DNA from: Desulfomicrobium sp. UBA5193
Lineage (GTDB): Bacteria; Desulfobacterota; Desulfovibrionia; Desulfovibrionales; Desulfomicrobiaceae
Assembly (NCBI GenBank): GCA_002412965.1
Contig: DHWB01000011.1
Span: 578,542 to 642,541 of the forward strand
Length of the DNA: 64,000 nt
Direction: 5' to 3'
The notes beneath the pieces are model-generated. The model made no database searches. It was not told the origin of the DNA and saw only the letters and a list, made by a program, of their open reading frames with translations. This document shows, in pieces, positions 1-8,445 of the stretch (position 1 is its first letter; every line of letters begins with the position of its first letter). The position numbers and the translations under genes are program-made.

Positions 1-315
1 GGCCCTGGCCAGCAGGCGGGGATCCGTGGCGAAAAGTTCCCGGTAGTGATGCCGGACCATGTGCACGCACGAGCCCGAAGGGCAGACGATGATTTCGGCG
101 TCCTCGAACACGTCCAGAAAATGCAGGGCCAGGCGGGCCGCTTCTTGGCGGTATCCGGCGTTGAAGGCCGGCTGTCCGCAGCAGGTCTGGGCCGCAGGAT
201 AGTCAAGGACCAGGCCCTGACGTTCGAGCACCTTGACCATGGCCTCGCCCACGGCGGGGAAGCAGGAATCCACTATGCACTGGATGAACAGGGTCACCCG
301 TTTTGGTTTGGTCAT
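1..315 (-). CDS. (Fe-S)-binding protein, LutA/LldE-like (3' end beyond window)
   Basis: The minus strand reads from an ATG at 315 as MTKPKRVTLFIQCIVD, followed by motifs typical of the cysteine-rich CCG domain (FIQC, DSCFP, TCCGQPAFNAG, CPSGSCV). This is the N-terminal 105 codons of a LutA/LldE/GlcF-type subunit. In that family the protein works with LutB and LutC in an Fe-S lactate oxidation complex. The gene runs off the left edge, so its partners are not visible. The start is the first ATG of the conserved domain. Family assignment is firm; the substrate (lactate or another hydroxy acid) is inferred. Confidence 0.85.
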   Translation of the reverse strand, partial: MTKPKRVTLFIQCIVDSCFPAVGEAMVKVLERQGLVLDYPAAQTCCGQPAFNAGYRQEAARLALHFLDVFEDAEIIVCPSGSCVHMVRHHYRELFATDPRLLARA

Positions 316-470
316 TCAAACACCTCGCAGGCGCTGCTGCGCCATTCAGTAAATACAGAGTCTTGGCATAATCATGCCAAAGAAGAGCCCATTATCTATA
401 AAAGCACAGGCCTCGGCGGCATCTGTGCCTTGGGAAAAATTCTCATTTCACGTCAGCCCCATAAACGGGT

Positions 471-511
471 CAAGGGGCCTGGCCCCTTGCGGGGTACGGG
501 GCAGCGCCCCG
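471..511 (-). terminator. paired GC-rich hairpins downstream of livF
   Basis: Two adjacent inverted repeats lie just after the livF stop. One is CAAGGGGCC/GGCCCCTTG (471-489). The other is CGGGGC-AGC-GCCCCG (497-511). There is no clear T-run, so they may be a terminator or a REP-like mRNA-stabilising element closing the liv operon. Confidence 0.5.
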
Positions 512-526
512 CCTCTTCACTCCACC

Positions 527-1237
527 TCACGCCCCCAGATACGCCGCCAGAACCCGATCGTCATCCAGTAACGCCTTGGCTTCACCCGTGGCCGCGACCT
601 GGCCGGATTCGAGCACGTAGCCGCGATGGGAATGGGCGAGGGCCAGGCGTGCGTTCTGTTCGACGAGCAGGATGGTCATGCCCTGGGCATTCAAGGCGTC
701 GAGGATGGCGAAGATCTCTTCGACGACCAGGGGCGCGAGGCCCAGGGAGGGTTCGTCGAGGAGGAGCAGGCGCGGGGAGCTCATGAGGGCGCGTGCGATG
801 GCCAGCATCTGCTGTTCGCCGCCCGAGAGCGTTCCGGCCAGCTGGGCGCGGCGCTCCAAGAGGCGCGGAAACATGGCGTAGGATTTTTCCAGGTCGCGCG
901 CGATGCCGTCCTTGTCCTTGCGGATGTAGGCGCCGAGCAGGAGGTTGTCCTCGATGGTTTGTTTGGCCAGGACCTGGCGTCCTTCGGGGCAATGCGCGAG
1001 TCCTGCGCGGACAATGACGTCGGGGCGGGCTTTGGCGATGTCCGTCCCGTCAAAGCGCAGGGAGCCGGTGGCGATGCGGGCCAGGCCCGAAATTGCGCGC
1101 AGGATGGTGCTTTTGCCCGCGCCGTTGGCGCCGATGAGGGTGACCACCTCGCCCTGGTCCACGTGCAGGCTGACGTCGCGCACGGCTTTGACCGCGCCGT
1201 AGCTGACGCCGACATGATCAAGTTCGAGCAGTGGCAT
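527..1237 (-). CDS. livF: branched-chain amino acid ABC transporter ATP-binding protein LivF
   Basis: This 236-residue ABC ATPase is of the LivF type. Walker A is GANGAGKST near residue 36, the signature is LSGGEQQ near 138, and Walker B LLLLDEPS follows. It overlaps the end of livG by 20 bp, as expected for coupled translation. It is last in livKHMGF and would power import of Leu/Ile/Val or related amino acids through LivH/LivM. Start MPLLELDHVGVSYG matches the family N-terminus. Confidence 0.95.
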   Translation of the reverse strand: MPLLELDHVGVSYGAVKAVRDVSLHVDQGEVVTLIGANGAGKSTILRAISGLARIATGSLRFDGTDIAKARPDVIVRAGLAHCPEGRQVLAKQTIEDNLLLGAYIRKDKDGIARDLEKSYAMFPRLLERRAQLAGTLSGGEQQMLAIARALMSSPRLLLLDEPSLGLAPLVVEEIFAILDALNAQGMTILLVEQNARLALAHSHRGYVLESGQVAATGEAKALLDDDRVLAAYLGA

Positions 1238-2000
1238 GGGTATCTCCGAGGTAGGCGTCGATGACGCATTGATCGGCGCGCACGTCTTCGGGCTTGCCCT
1301 GGCAGATGAGGCGGCCGAAGTTGAGCACGGCCAGGCGGTCGCACAGGCCCATGACCAGGGGCACGTGGTGCTCGATGATGAGCACGGTCAGGTCGAAGCG
1401 GGTGCGCAGGTCGCGGATGAACGAGCTCAGTTCGGCTTTTTCGGCCAGATTGAGGCCGGCGGCAGGCTCGTCCAGAAGTAGCAACTTGGGCCGCAGGGCC
1501 AGGGCGCGCGCAATTTCGAGCCGCCTGCGTTCGCCGTAGGGCAGGGACGAGGCGACGGCGGCGGCTTTGGCGTCCAGTCCGACGAGAGTCAGCAGTTCCA
1601 TGGCCGTGGCCAGTATCTGCGTCTCCTGGGCGCGGCTGGCCGGGAGGCCGAGCAGGTCCGAGAAGAGGCCCGTCGTGGAAAAGGCCTGCATGGGGGCGCG
1701 CACGTTGTCGAGCACGCTCATGCCCGCGAACAGGCGGATGTTCTGGAACGTGCGGGCCATGCCCATGCTGGCCACCTTGTGCGGCGCCACGCCCAGAATG
1801 TCCTGGCCGAGAAAGCTGATCTTGCCGGCAGAAACGGGGGTGATGCCGGAGATCAGGTTGAAGAGGGTGGTCTTGCCCGCTCCGTTGGGACCGATCAGGC
1901 CGAAGATTTCACCGGATTGAACCGAGAAGCCGACATCGCCGACGGCCATGAGGCCACCGAAGGCCCGTGAAACGCCTTCGAGCTGGAGGATGGCATTCAT
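1218..2000 (-). CDS. livG: branched-chain amino acid ABC transporter ATP-binding protein LivG
   Basis: A 260-residue ABC ATPase starting MNAILQLEGVSRAFGG. Walker A is GPNGAGKTT, the signature region SLPYGERRRLEIARAL, and Walker B LLLLDEPAAGLN. A much longer open frame extends upstream, but it is only the shadow of livM. The ATG at 2000 overlaps the livM stop by one base (TGATG), and this fixes the start. The C-terminal extension ending in the YLGD motif is typical of LivG. Confidence 0.95.
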   Translation of the reverse strand: MNAILQLEGVSRAFGGLMAVGDVGFSVQSGEIFGLIGPNGAGKTTLFNLISGITPVSAGKISFLGQDILGVAPHKVASMGMARTFQNIRLFAGMSVLDNVRAPMQAFSTTGLFSDLLGLPASRAQETQILATAMELLTLVGLDAKAAAVASSLPYGERRRLEIARALALRPKLLLLDEPAAGLNLAEKAELSSFIRDLRTRFDLTVLIIEHHVPLVMGLCDRLAVLNFGRLICQGKPEDVRADQCVIDAYLGDTHATART

Positions 2001-2884
2001 CAGGCCACCTCCGGCGATTTGCGGCGCATGGAGGCCAGCAGCCCGGCGATGCCCTGGGGCAGGTAGATGCAGGCCACGACCAGGACGATGCCGTTCATGA
2101 TCAGGCGGGCGTCTTTCAAGGGGCGCAGCACCTCGGGCAGGGCGACCAGCAGGATCGCGCCCAGAAGCGGGCCCCAGATGGAGCGCGCGCCGCCGATGAG
2201 CACGTAGGCGAGGCAGGCCACGGAGGCGTCGAAGCTGCTCTGGCGGGCGTTCCAGGTGTTCAGGAAGGGTGCGCTCATGGCTCCGACGACGCCGGCCAGG
2301 CCGCAGCCGATGACGAAGGCGCGGACCTTCTCGAAGGTGGTGGAGATGCCCATGGCCTGGGCGGCCAGCTCGTCCTCGCGGATGGCCATGAAGGACCTTC
2401 CGGCCACGGTGCGGGTCAGGCGCCAGGAAAAGAGGAGCATGGCGATGAGCAACGGGCCGAAGAACCACAGGTAGCCGATGCGGCTCTCGAAGGGCTGCGG
2501 AATGCCGAAGAGGCCCACCGCGCCGCCGGTCACGTCGAGGATGAGGACCACGACGTTCAGGACCTGCACGAAGGCGATGGTCGCCAGGGCCAGGTAGATG
2601 CCGCGCAGCCGCAGGGCCGGGATGCCGACCAGGAGTCCGAGCAGGCAGCTTGCCAGCATGGCGATGAGCCATTCCACGGGATAGAGGGCCGCGCCCAAGG
2701 TCTCGCGCCAGGCGGCGAAGAGCGGGCTCGTGCCCATGATGGCCGCGATGTAGCCGCCCAGGGAATAGAAGCCGATGCTGGCCAGGGAGAGCTGCCCGGC
2801 CATGAGCGGATACCACAGGCTCATTCCCAGCAGCGCCTGCTGGATGATGGCCACGATCAGAAAACCGTAATTGTCGAGAAACAT
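2000..2884 (-). CDS. livM: branched-chain amino acid ABC transporter permease LivM
   Basis: A 294-residue multi-spanning permease with LivM hallmarks: LAMLASCLLGLLVGIPALR, then LRGIYLALATIAF, and the cytoplasmic EAA-like segment AIREDELAAQAMGIS. I take MFLDNYGFLIVAI at 2884 as the start. It lies 7 bp after the livH stop; the longer frame would run back into livH and adds a non-hydrophobic tail. It pairs with LivH to form the membrane channel. Confidence 0.93.
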   Translation of the reverse strand: MFLDNYGFLIVAIIQQALLGMSLWYPLMAGQLSLASIGFYSLGGYIAAIMGTSPLFAAWRETLGAALYPVEWLIAMLASCLLGLLVGIPALRLRGIYLALATIAFVQVLNVVVLILDVTGGAVGLFGIPQPFESRIGYLWFFGPLLIAMLLFSWRLTRTVAGRSFMAIREDELAAQAMGISTTFEKVRAFVIGCGLAGVVGAMSAPFLNTWNARQSSFDASVACLAYVLIGGARSIWGPLLGAILLVALPEVLRPLKDARLIMNGIVLVVACIYLPQGIAGLLASMRRKSPEVA

Positions 2885-2891
2885 GGCCAGC

Positions 2892-3842
<951 letters not shown>

Positions 3843-3854
3843 GATGTGCCAAAA

Positions 3855-3879
3855 GCCGGGGAAGGAAGGCTTCCCCGGC
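3855..3879 (-). promoter_or_regulatory. intercistronic hairpin between livK and livH
   Basis: A perfect inverted repeat GCCGGGGAAG/CTTCCCCGGC with a 5-base loop fills the livK-livH gap. Hairpins here usually stabilise the upstream mRNA or attenuate, giving more binding protein than permease. That role is inferred from position. Confidence 0.6.
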
Positions 3880-3887
3880 CGGATGCG

Positions 3888-5060
3888 TTATTCGGGGAGC
3901 AGCTCCATGATCCCGGTCTTGCCGTCGTCGGCGATCTTGATCTGGGACACATAGAAGGTCTTCTGGGTGATCTCGCCGTCGCCGTCGAGGACGATCTCGC
4001 CGAGCGGAGTGTCGTAGGAGCTGGAAATGATGGCCGCGTTCAGGGCGGTGCGCAGCTCTGCATTGTCCATCTCGGCGACCTTCTTGCCGGAGTTCTTTTC
4101 GACCTCGCTCAAGGCATCCACGACAACCTTCACGCTGGTGTAGGCCTGGGCCGAGAACTGAGCCGGGTCCTTCTTGAACATCTCCTTGAACACGGGAACA
4201 AAGGCGTTGTTCTCGGCGTTGTCGGCCTTGGGGCTGTACGCCTGGGCCACGATGACGCCGGTACATTCCTTGCCGCAGACCGGGTACATGTTCGGGGAGT
4301 TGAAGCCGTTGCCGCCGACGATGAGGCCTTCGTAGCCGAACTGGCGCAGCTGCTTGACCATGTTGCCGCCGTCGGCCGCCAGACAGCTCATGACCACCAT
4401 GTCCACGTTCGCGCCGAGGATGGCCGTGACCTGGGTGGTGAAATCGGTGTCCTTGACGCTGGTCTTCTGCACCAGGGCGATATTCAGGCCCATGCCCTTG
4501 ATGGCTTCCTGGAAAATGCCTGTTTCGGAGACGTTGAAGGCGTCATCCTGGGCGTAGACCACGGCGACGTTCTTGACGCCCGGGTTGACCTTCAAGGCGC
4601 GCTTCAAGGCATTGGGGGCGACCAGGGTCATGGGCGCGGAGATGCGGGAAATGTATTCGCCGATCTGGGCTACGCCCTTTGCCGTATTGGAAGGGCCGAC
4701 CACGGGCACCTTGGCCTGGTTGGCGATGGGGTTGGCGGCAAAGGCCTGCTGGGAGAGGGTCGGCCCGATGATGGCCACGACCTTGTCGCGGGAGATCAGG
4801 TTCTGGAAGGCGTTGATGGCCCCGGCTTCGTCGCCGCCGGTGTCCTGGAAGACGAGCTTGATGGGCGTTCCGTTCACGCCGCCCTTCTCGTTGATCATTT
4901 TTTCCGCCACCTTGGCGCCGTTGACCTGTTCTTCGCCGAACAGGGCCACGTTGGTGGTCTGGCCCACGGCGATGCCCACGGGGATGGGGCTGCCGACCGG
5001 TTCGGCCAGGGCCGCATTGGCAACGAGCAAGCTCGCCAGAAGCAAAACGAATGTACGCAT
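3888..5060 (-). CDS. livK: branched-chain amino acid ABC transporter substrate-binding protein LivK
   Basis: A 390-residue periplasmic binding protein of the Leu/Ile/Val type (fold type I). The chosen start MRTFVLLLASLLVANAALA gives a clean signal peptide cut near AEP, and a GGAGGATT ribosome site lies upstream. An in-frame extension to 5177 has no signal sequence and is rejected. Motifs include VNGTPIKLVFQDTGGD and VVAIIGPTLSQQAFAANPI. It is first in the operon, as usual. The exact ligand (branched-chain amino acid, amide or aromatic acid) cannot be read from sequence. Confidence 0.93.
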   Translation of the reverse strand: MRTFVLLLASLLVANAALAEPVGSPIPVGIAVGQTTNVALFGEEQVNGAKVAEKMINEKGGVNGTPIKLVFQDTGGDEAGAINAFQNLISRDKVVAIIGPTLSQQAFAANPIANQAKVPVVGPSNTAKGVAQIGEYISRISAPMTLVAPNALKRALKVNPGVKNVAVVYAQDDAFNVSETGIFQEAIKGMGLNIALVQKTSVKDTDFTTQVTAILGANVDMVVMSCLAADGGNMVKQLRQFGYEGLIVGGNGFNSPNMYPVCGKECTGVIVAQAYSPKADNAENNAFVPVFKEMFKKDPAQFSAQAYTSVKVVVDALSEVEKNSGKKVAEMDNAELRTALNAAIISSSYDTPLGEIVLDGDGEITQKTFYVSQIKIADDGKTGIMELLPE

Positions 5061-5313
5061 GGAATCCTCCGTAATGGTGGGGTTCGCCCGGACAGGCGTC
5101 CTGGCTATCGATAAAAGATTGGCCGCTCTATCAAGGAAGGGCTGCGCGCGCAACCGATGAATGCGCGGTGTGCGCAATTGTTTGCTCGTTATGAAGCGGT
5201 GCAGGCTCGGCGAGGCAGCGGATTCTGCATTGAAATCGCCGAATCTGGAGCTGGTCCGGATGATGAAGTTATTGTCTCGGCAAAAAAAGGAGCAGGGTGG
5301 AGAGAAGCGTCGG

Positions 5314-5862
5314 TTATTGTCCGGCCTTGGCGATCAGCAGATCCACAATGTGCGAAGGGTCCGATGAAACGGCGAGAGCGTCGCGATACGGCTCTTTCAT
5401 GAACCCTTCCTGCTCGGCCTTGGCGAGCATCAGCTTGAGCGGCTCGTAAAAGCCGTTCACGTCCAGCAGGCCGCAGGGTTTCGAGTGGAACCGCAGCTGC
5501 CGGAGCGTATACACTTCAAAAAATTCGTCATACGTCCCGATCCCGCCCGGAAGCACGATGAATCCGTCCGAGAGGTCGATCATGAGCGTCTTGCGCTCGT
5601 GCATCGTGGGTACGACGTGAAGTCGGGTCAGTCCCTTGTGGAACTCTTCCTTGTCCTTCAGGGCCTGCACGGTGACGCCGACGATCTCGCCGCCCGCCGC
5701 GAGGACGCTCTCGGCCAGTTCATTCATGAGGCCTGTGCAGGACCCTCCATAGACACAGGTGATGCCCCGCTTGGCCAGTTCACGGCCGAGGGCGGCGGTG
5801 GCTTCCATGTAGGCCGGGTGATTGCCGGCGCTTGAGCCCAGGAACACGCAGATCGATTTCAT
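5314..5862 (-). CDS. LOG family protein (cytokinin riboside 5'-monophosphate phosphoribohydrolase-like)
   Basis: A 182-residue Rossmann-like protein. It carries the LOG/TIGR00730 signature PGGIGTYDEFFE and the N-terminal MKSICVFLGSSAG. Members hydrolyse the N-glycosidic bond of nucleoside 5'-monophosphates; many were mis-annotated as lysine decarboxylases. The start at 5862 is the one that begins the conserved SICVFLGSS strand; the longer frame adds an unrelated 22 residues. It is monocistronic. Confidence 0.88.
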   Translation of the reverse strand: MKSICVFLGSSAGNHPAYMEATAALGRELAKRGITCVYGGSCTGLMNELAESVLAAGGEIVGVTVQALKDKEEFHKGLTRLHVVPTMHERKTLMIDLSDGFIVLPGGIGTYDEFFEVYTLRQLRFHSKPCGLLDVNGFYEPLKLMLAKAEQEGFMKEPYRDALAVSSDPSHIVDLLIAKAGQ

Positions 5863-6045
5863 GAAATCTCCAGATGCAGGTTGCCAAAAGCCTCGATTCG
5901 CAAACACTCGAAGTCGCCACAATGACAAAGCGCGTTTTCCGCTACGCCGATTGAATCAAAAACCCAACAAAGAAAAATGGGTTTTTAGCATAGTTCCAGA
6001 GTGAGTGCAAAACTTGAGTCTTTATCCTCCAACATGCGTCCATCC

Positions 6046-6375
6046 TCAATGAATGCTCTGCCCGCGGGTCAGGACGCGCCAGCACTCGGCCGGGATGGGC
6101 AGGCAGTAGCATTGGCCGGGGAAATCCGCGCAGAGGAACAGCCGGCCGGATTCTTCCTCCCAGCAGACCAGGTCCCCGAAAAGGGCAATGACCTGGAGCA
6201 GGGAAAATTCTTCCAGTTGCCCGGACAGCATGCGCCCACCGAACACAGCCAGGGCGGCCTTGCGGACCAGCTTGGCCCCCGCTGCCGTCAGTCCCACATC
6301 ATTGAAATCAAGCGGATGCAGCGTCAGCATTGTGTCGCCGACCATGACTCGTACGTGTTGTTCAGCAGTGTTCAT
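6046..6375 (-). CDS. hypothetical protein, 109 aa
   Basis: MNTAEQHVRVMVGDTMLTL opens a soluble 109-residue protein rich in hydrophobic strands and with several Cys (VCWEE, LCADF, CYCLP, ECWRV). A good AGGAGG ribosome site lies just upstream of the ATG at 6375 and rejects the longer frame. I recognise no family. It stands alone between LOG and the ypfJ-like gene. Confidence 0.6.
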   Translation of the reverse strand: MNTAEQHVRVMVGDTMLTLHPLDFNDVGLTAAGAKLVRKAALAVFGGRMLSGQLEEFSLLQVIALFGDLVCWEEESGRLFLCADFPGQCYCLPIPAECWRVLTRGQSIH

Positions 6376-6705
6376 GGCGTCCTCCTGGGTGCTCGGGAGA
6401 ATGGTAGCAAAGAACAGACCGCAAACGGATCGAACGGGATAAAGACTCCGGGCAATCATACCACGGATGCGCTGGGGATGTCATCGAATTCGTCATGCGT
6501 CACGTCTTTTATGAATACGTTGCCAATGCCAGCCTTACGAGTTTACACATATCAACAAGGCCTGTTCGCTTCAGCTGCCTGCTGAAGGAAAACATGGGGA
6601 TGGTCGCTTCATTTCCAAGATCATCCGGCTTTGTTTGAAGGAAAACGATGAAATTCCCCGGCACGCCCTGAACATGGGCCGCAACGGGGCGAGGAGGGAA
6701 TCCAT
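6376..6705. other. intergenic spacer without recognisable gene
   Basis: A divergent spacer between the small unknown (minus) and the ypfJ-like gene (plus). I see no convincing coding frame, repeat or terminator. It presumably holds both promoters. Confidence 0.4.
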
Positions 6706-7554
6706 ATGAAATGGCGCGGGCGTCAGGAAAGCACGAACATCGAAGACCAAAGAGGGCGGAGCGTCAGGCGGGCCGGAGTAGGGGGCTTAGGCGGTTTGGG
6801 GCTGATCGTCGCCATCGTCTATATGCTCATGGGCGGCAACCCCCTGGACCTGTTACAGGAGCAGCCGCCGGCCTATGAACAGACCGGGGGCGGCTACCAG
6901 GAAAGCGCCGAAGAAGCGCAGTTGCGCACGTTTTCGGCGGTCGTCCTGAGGGAAACCGAGGAAGTCTGGAACGAGCAGTTCGCGAAAAGCGGGCGAGCCT
7001 ACGAAGAGCCGACCCTGACGATTTATTCCGGCAGCGTGCAATCCGGATGCGGAGTCGCCTCTGCCAGCGTCGGACCTTTCTATTGCCCTCTGGACAGAAA
7101 AATCTATCTCGATCTACGGTTCTACGATGTCATGCAAAGCAAGTTCGGGGCGCCGGGGGATTTTGCCATGGCCTATGTCATCGCCCACGAGGTGGGGCAT
7201 CACGTGCAGAACCTGCTGGGAATCCTGGAAAAGGTCCATGCCCAGCGGACCCGCATGAGCCAGGAGCAGTTCAACGCCCTGTCGGTCAAACTGGAATTGC
7301 AGGCCGATTATCTGGCCGGGGTGTTCGCGCACCATGTCCAGAACAAGAACCTGCTCGACGAGGGTGACTTCGAGGAGGCAATGACGGCGGCCAGCGCCGT
7401 AGGCGACGATACCATTCAGGAGAAAACGCAAGGCTACATCATGCCCGACAGCTTCACCCACGGCACTTCGGAGCAGCGCATGCTCTGGTTCAGAAAAGGC
7501 TTCCGGACCGGCGACCTGTCCGAGGGCGACACCTTCAAACCAGGGGCAATGTAG
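6706..7554 (+). CDS. ypfJ: YpfJ/KPN_02809-family neutral zinc metallopeptidase
   Basis: A 282-residue protein. A charged N-terminus (MKWRGRQESTNIEDQRG) and one membrane segment (GLGGLGLIVAIVYMLMGG) are followed by an extracytoplasmic domain. This has the zinc motif HEVGHH near residue 162 and a downstream Glu-rich LELQADYLAGVFAHH typical of this family. FTHGTSEQR near the end is also family-typical. The physiological substrate is unknown. It converges with the DapB-like gene 59 bp downstream. Confidence 0.9.
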   Translation: MKWRGRQESTNIEDQRGRSVRRAGVGGLGGLGLIVAIVYMLMGGNPLDLLQEQPPAYEQTGGGYQESAEEAQLRTFSAVVLRETEEVWNEQFAKSGRAYEEPTLTIYSGSVQSGCGVASASVGPFYCPLDRKIYLDLRFYDVMQSKFGAPGDFAMAYVIAHEVGHHVQNLLGILEKVHAQRTRMSQEQFNALSVKLELQADYLAGVFAHHVQNKNLLDEGDFEEAMTAASAVGDDTIQEKTQGYIMPDSFTHGTSEQRMLWFRKGFRTGDLSEGDTFKPGAM

Positions 7555-7613
7555 GGCGCGTGTGGACTGCGAAGGGAGGGTTTCTGATCGGCCTGACCGG
7601 GCAGGGTGCTCCG

Positions 7614-8297
7614 CTACATGTCCTTCATGACGAGATCGACAACATCATGGTAACCGGGGCCGAGCTTGCTTCCGGATACCATCTCGATGACCTTTGCCAG
7701 CCCCGAAGCGTAGGCCGATTTGCCGAGGACCCGCGTCTCCAGTCGGATTTCGACCTCCGGATTTCGGATCACTATCTCATGATACGCATGACGATCCAGA
7801 AATGAAGACGGAATTCCCAGGACCTCGCTCTGCACCTTCGGATCCCTTTCCGACCGAATATCGGTCTCGGGGATGCCGAGAGACTTTGCGAGGTGGATGG
7901 CGGTGCCGGGTTTGGTGCTTTTCGAGGCCTGATGGGATTCGGCAATGCGGATGTCCTGGCCCTGGAAATATCTTGAAGACTGTTTGACCATGGCCATGAA
8001 ATACAGCATCTGCATGTTCACATTCGGACAGATAATCACCGGGAATGTGATCGTGGCCGGAAACTGCGAGCCTCCCGTGGACAGGTCGAGCAGCATGAAG
8101 CCGGTGGCGGAGCAGAACTCGACAACATCCTCGAGCTCGCGTCCGGAACCGGCATGAACGACCATGCATGGGCCATGCTCGCAGGAGTCCCGCTCGTCCC
8201 AGCGGACGACGCGCGAAATTATTGGGCTGCCCAGCCCATGCAGAAGTTCCTCGGCCAGCTTTCCACGACCAACGATGAATACTGCGAACTTTTCCAA
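7614..8297 (-). CDS. dihydrodipicolinate reductase-like (DapB-like) protein
   Basis: The C-terminal half has the DapB signature in altered form. ESHQASKSTKPGTAIHLAK aligns with the EAHHRHKVDAPSGTA region of E. coli DapB. That keeps the first catalytic His and the Lys but loses the second His. The N-terminus is a degenerate dinucleotide fold (VFIVGRGKLAEELL). I prefer a TTG start at 8297 preceded by AGGAAAGG; an ATG at 8378 adds 27 non-conserved residues. No other lysine-pathway gene is nearby, so it may be a paralogue acting on another substrate. Confidence 0.65.
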   Translation of the reverse strand: MEKFAVFIVGRGKLAEELLHGLGSPIISRVVRWDERDSCEHGPCMVVHAGSGRELEDVVEFCSATGFMLLDLSTGGSQFPATITFPVIICPNVNMQMLYFMAMVKQSSRYFQGQDIRIAESHQASKSTKPGTAIHLAKSLGIPETDIRSERDPKVQSEVLGIPSSFLDRHAYHEIVIRNPEVEIRLETRVLGKSAYASGLAKVIEMVSGSKLGPGYHDVVDLVMKDM

Positions 8298-8445
8298 GAT
8301 GACCTTTCCTTTCTTTGTGCCTGCAGGGTCCTGGTCTGCGAAACCATTCCAATCCGCTACATGAAAGGCTACGGCCACGGCAAGCGCTTAATTTGCCGCA
8401 TGTTCCTGTATCCATGGATGTTTTTGCATCGCAGCAAGGCCATTC

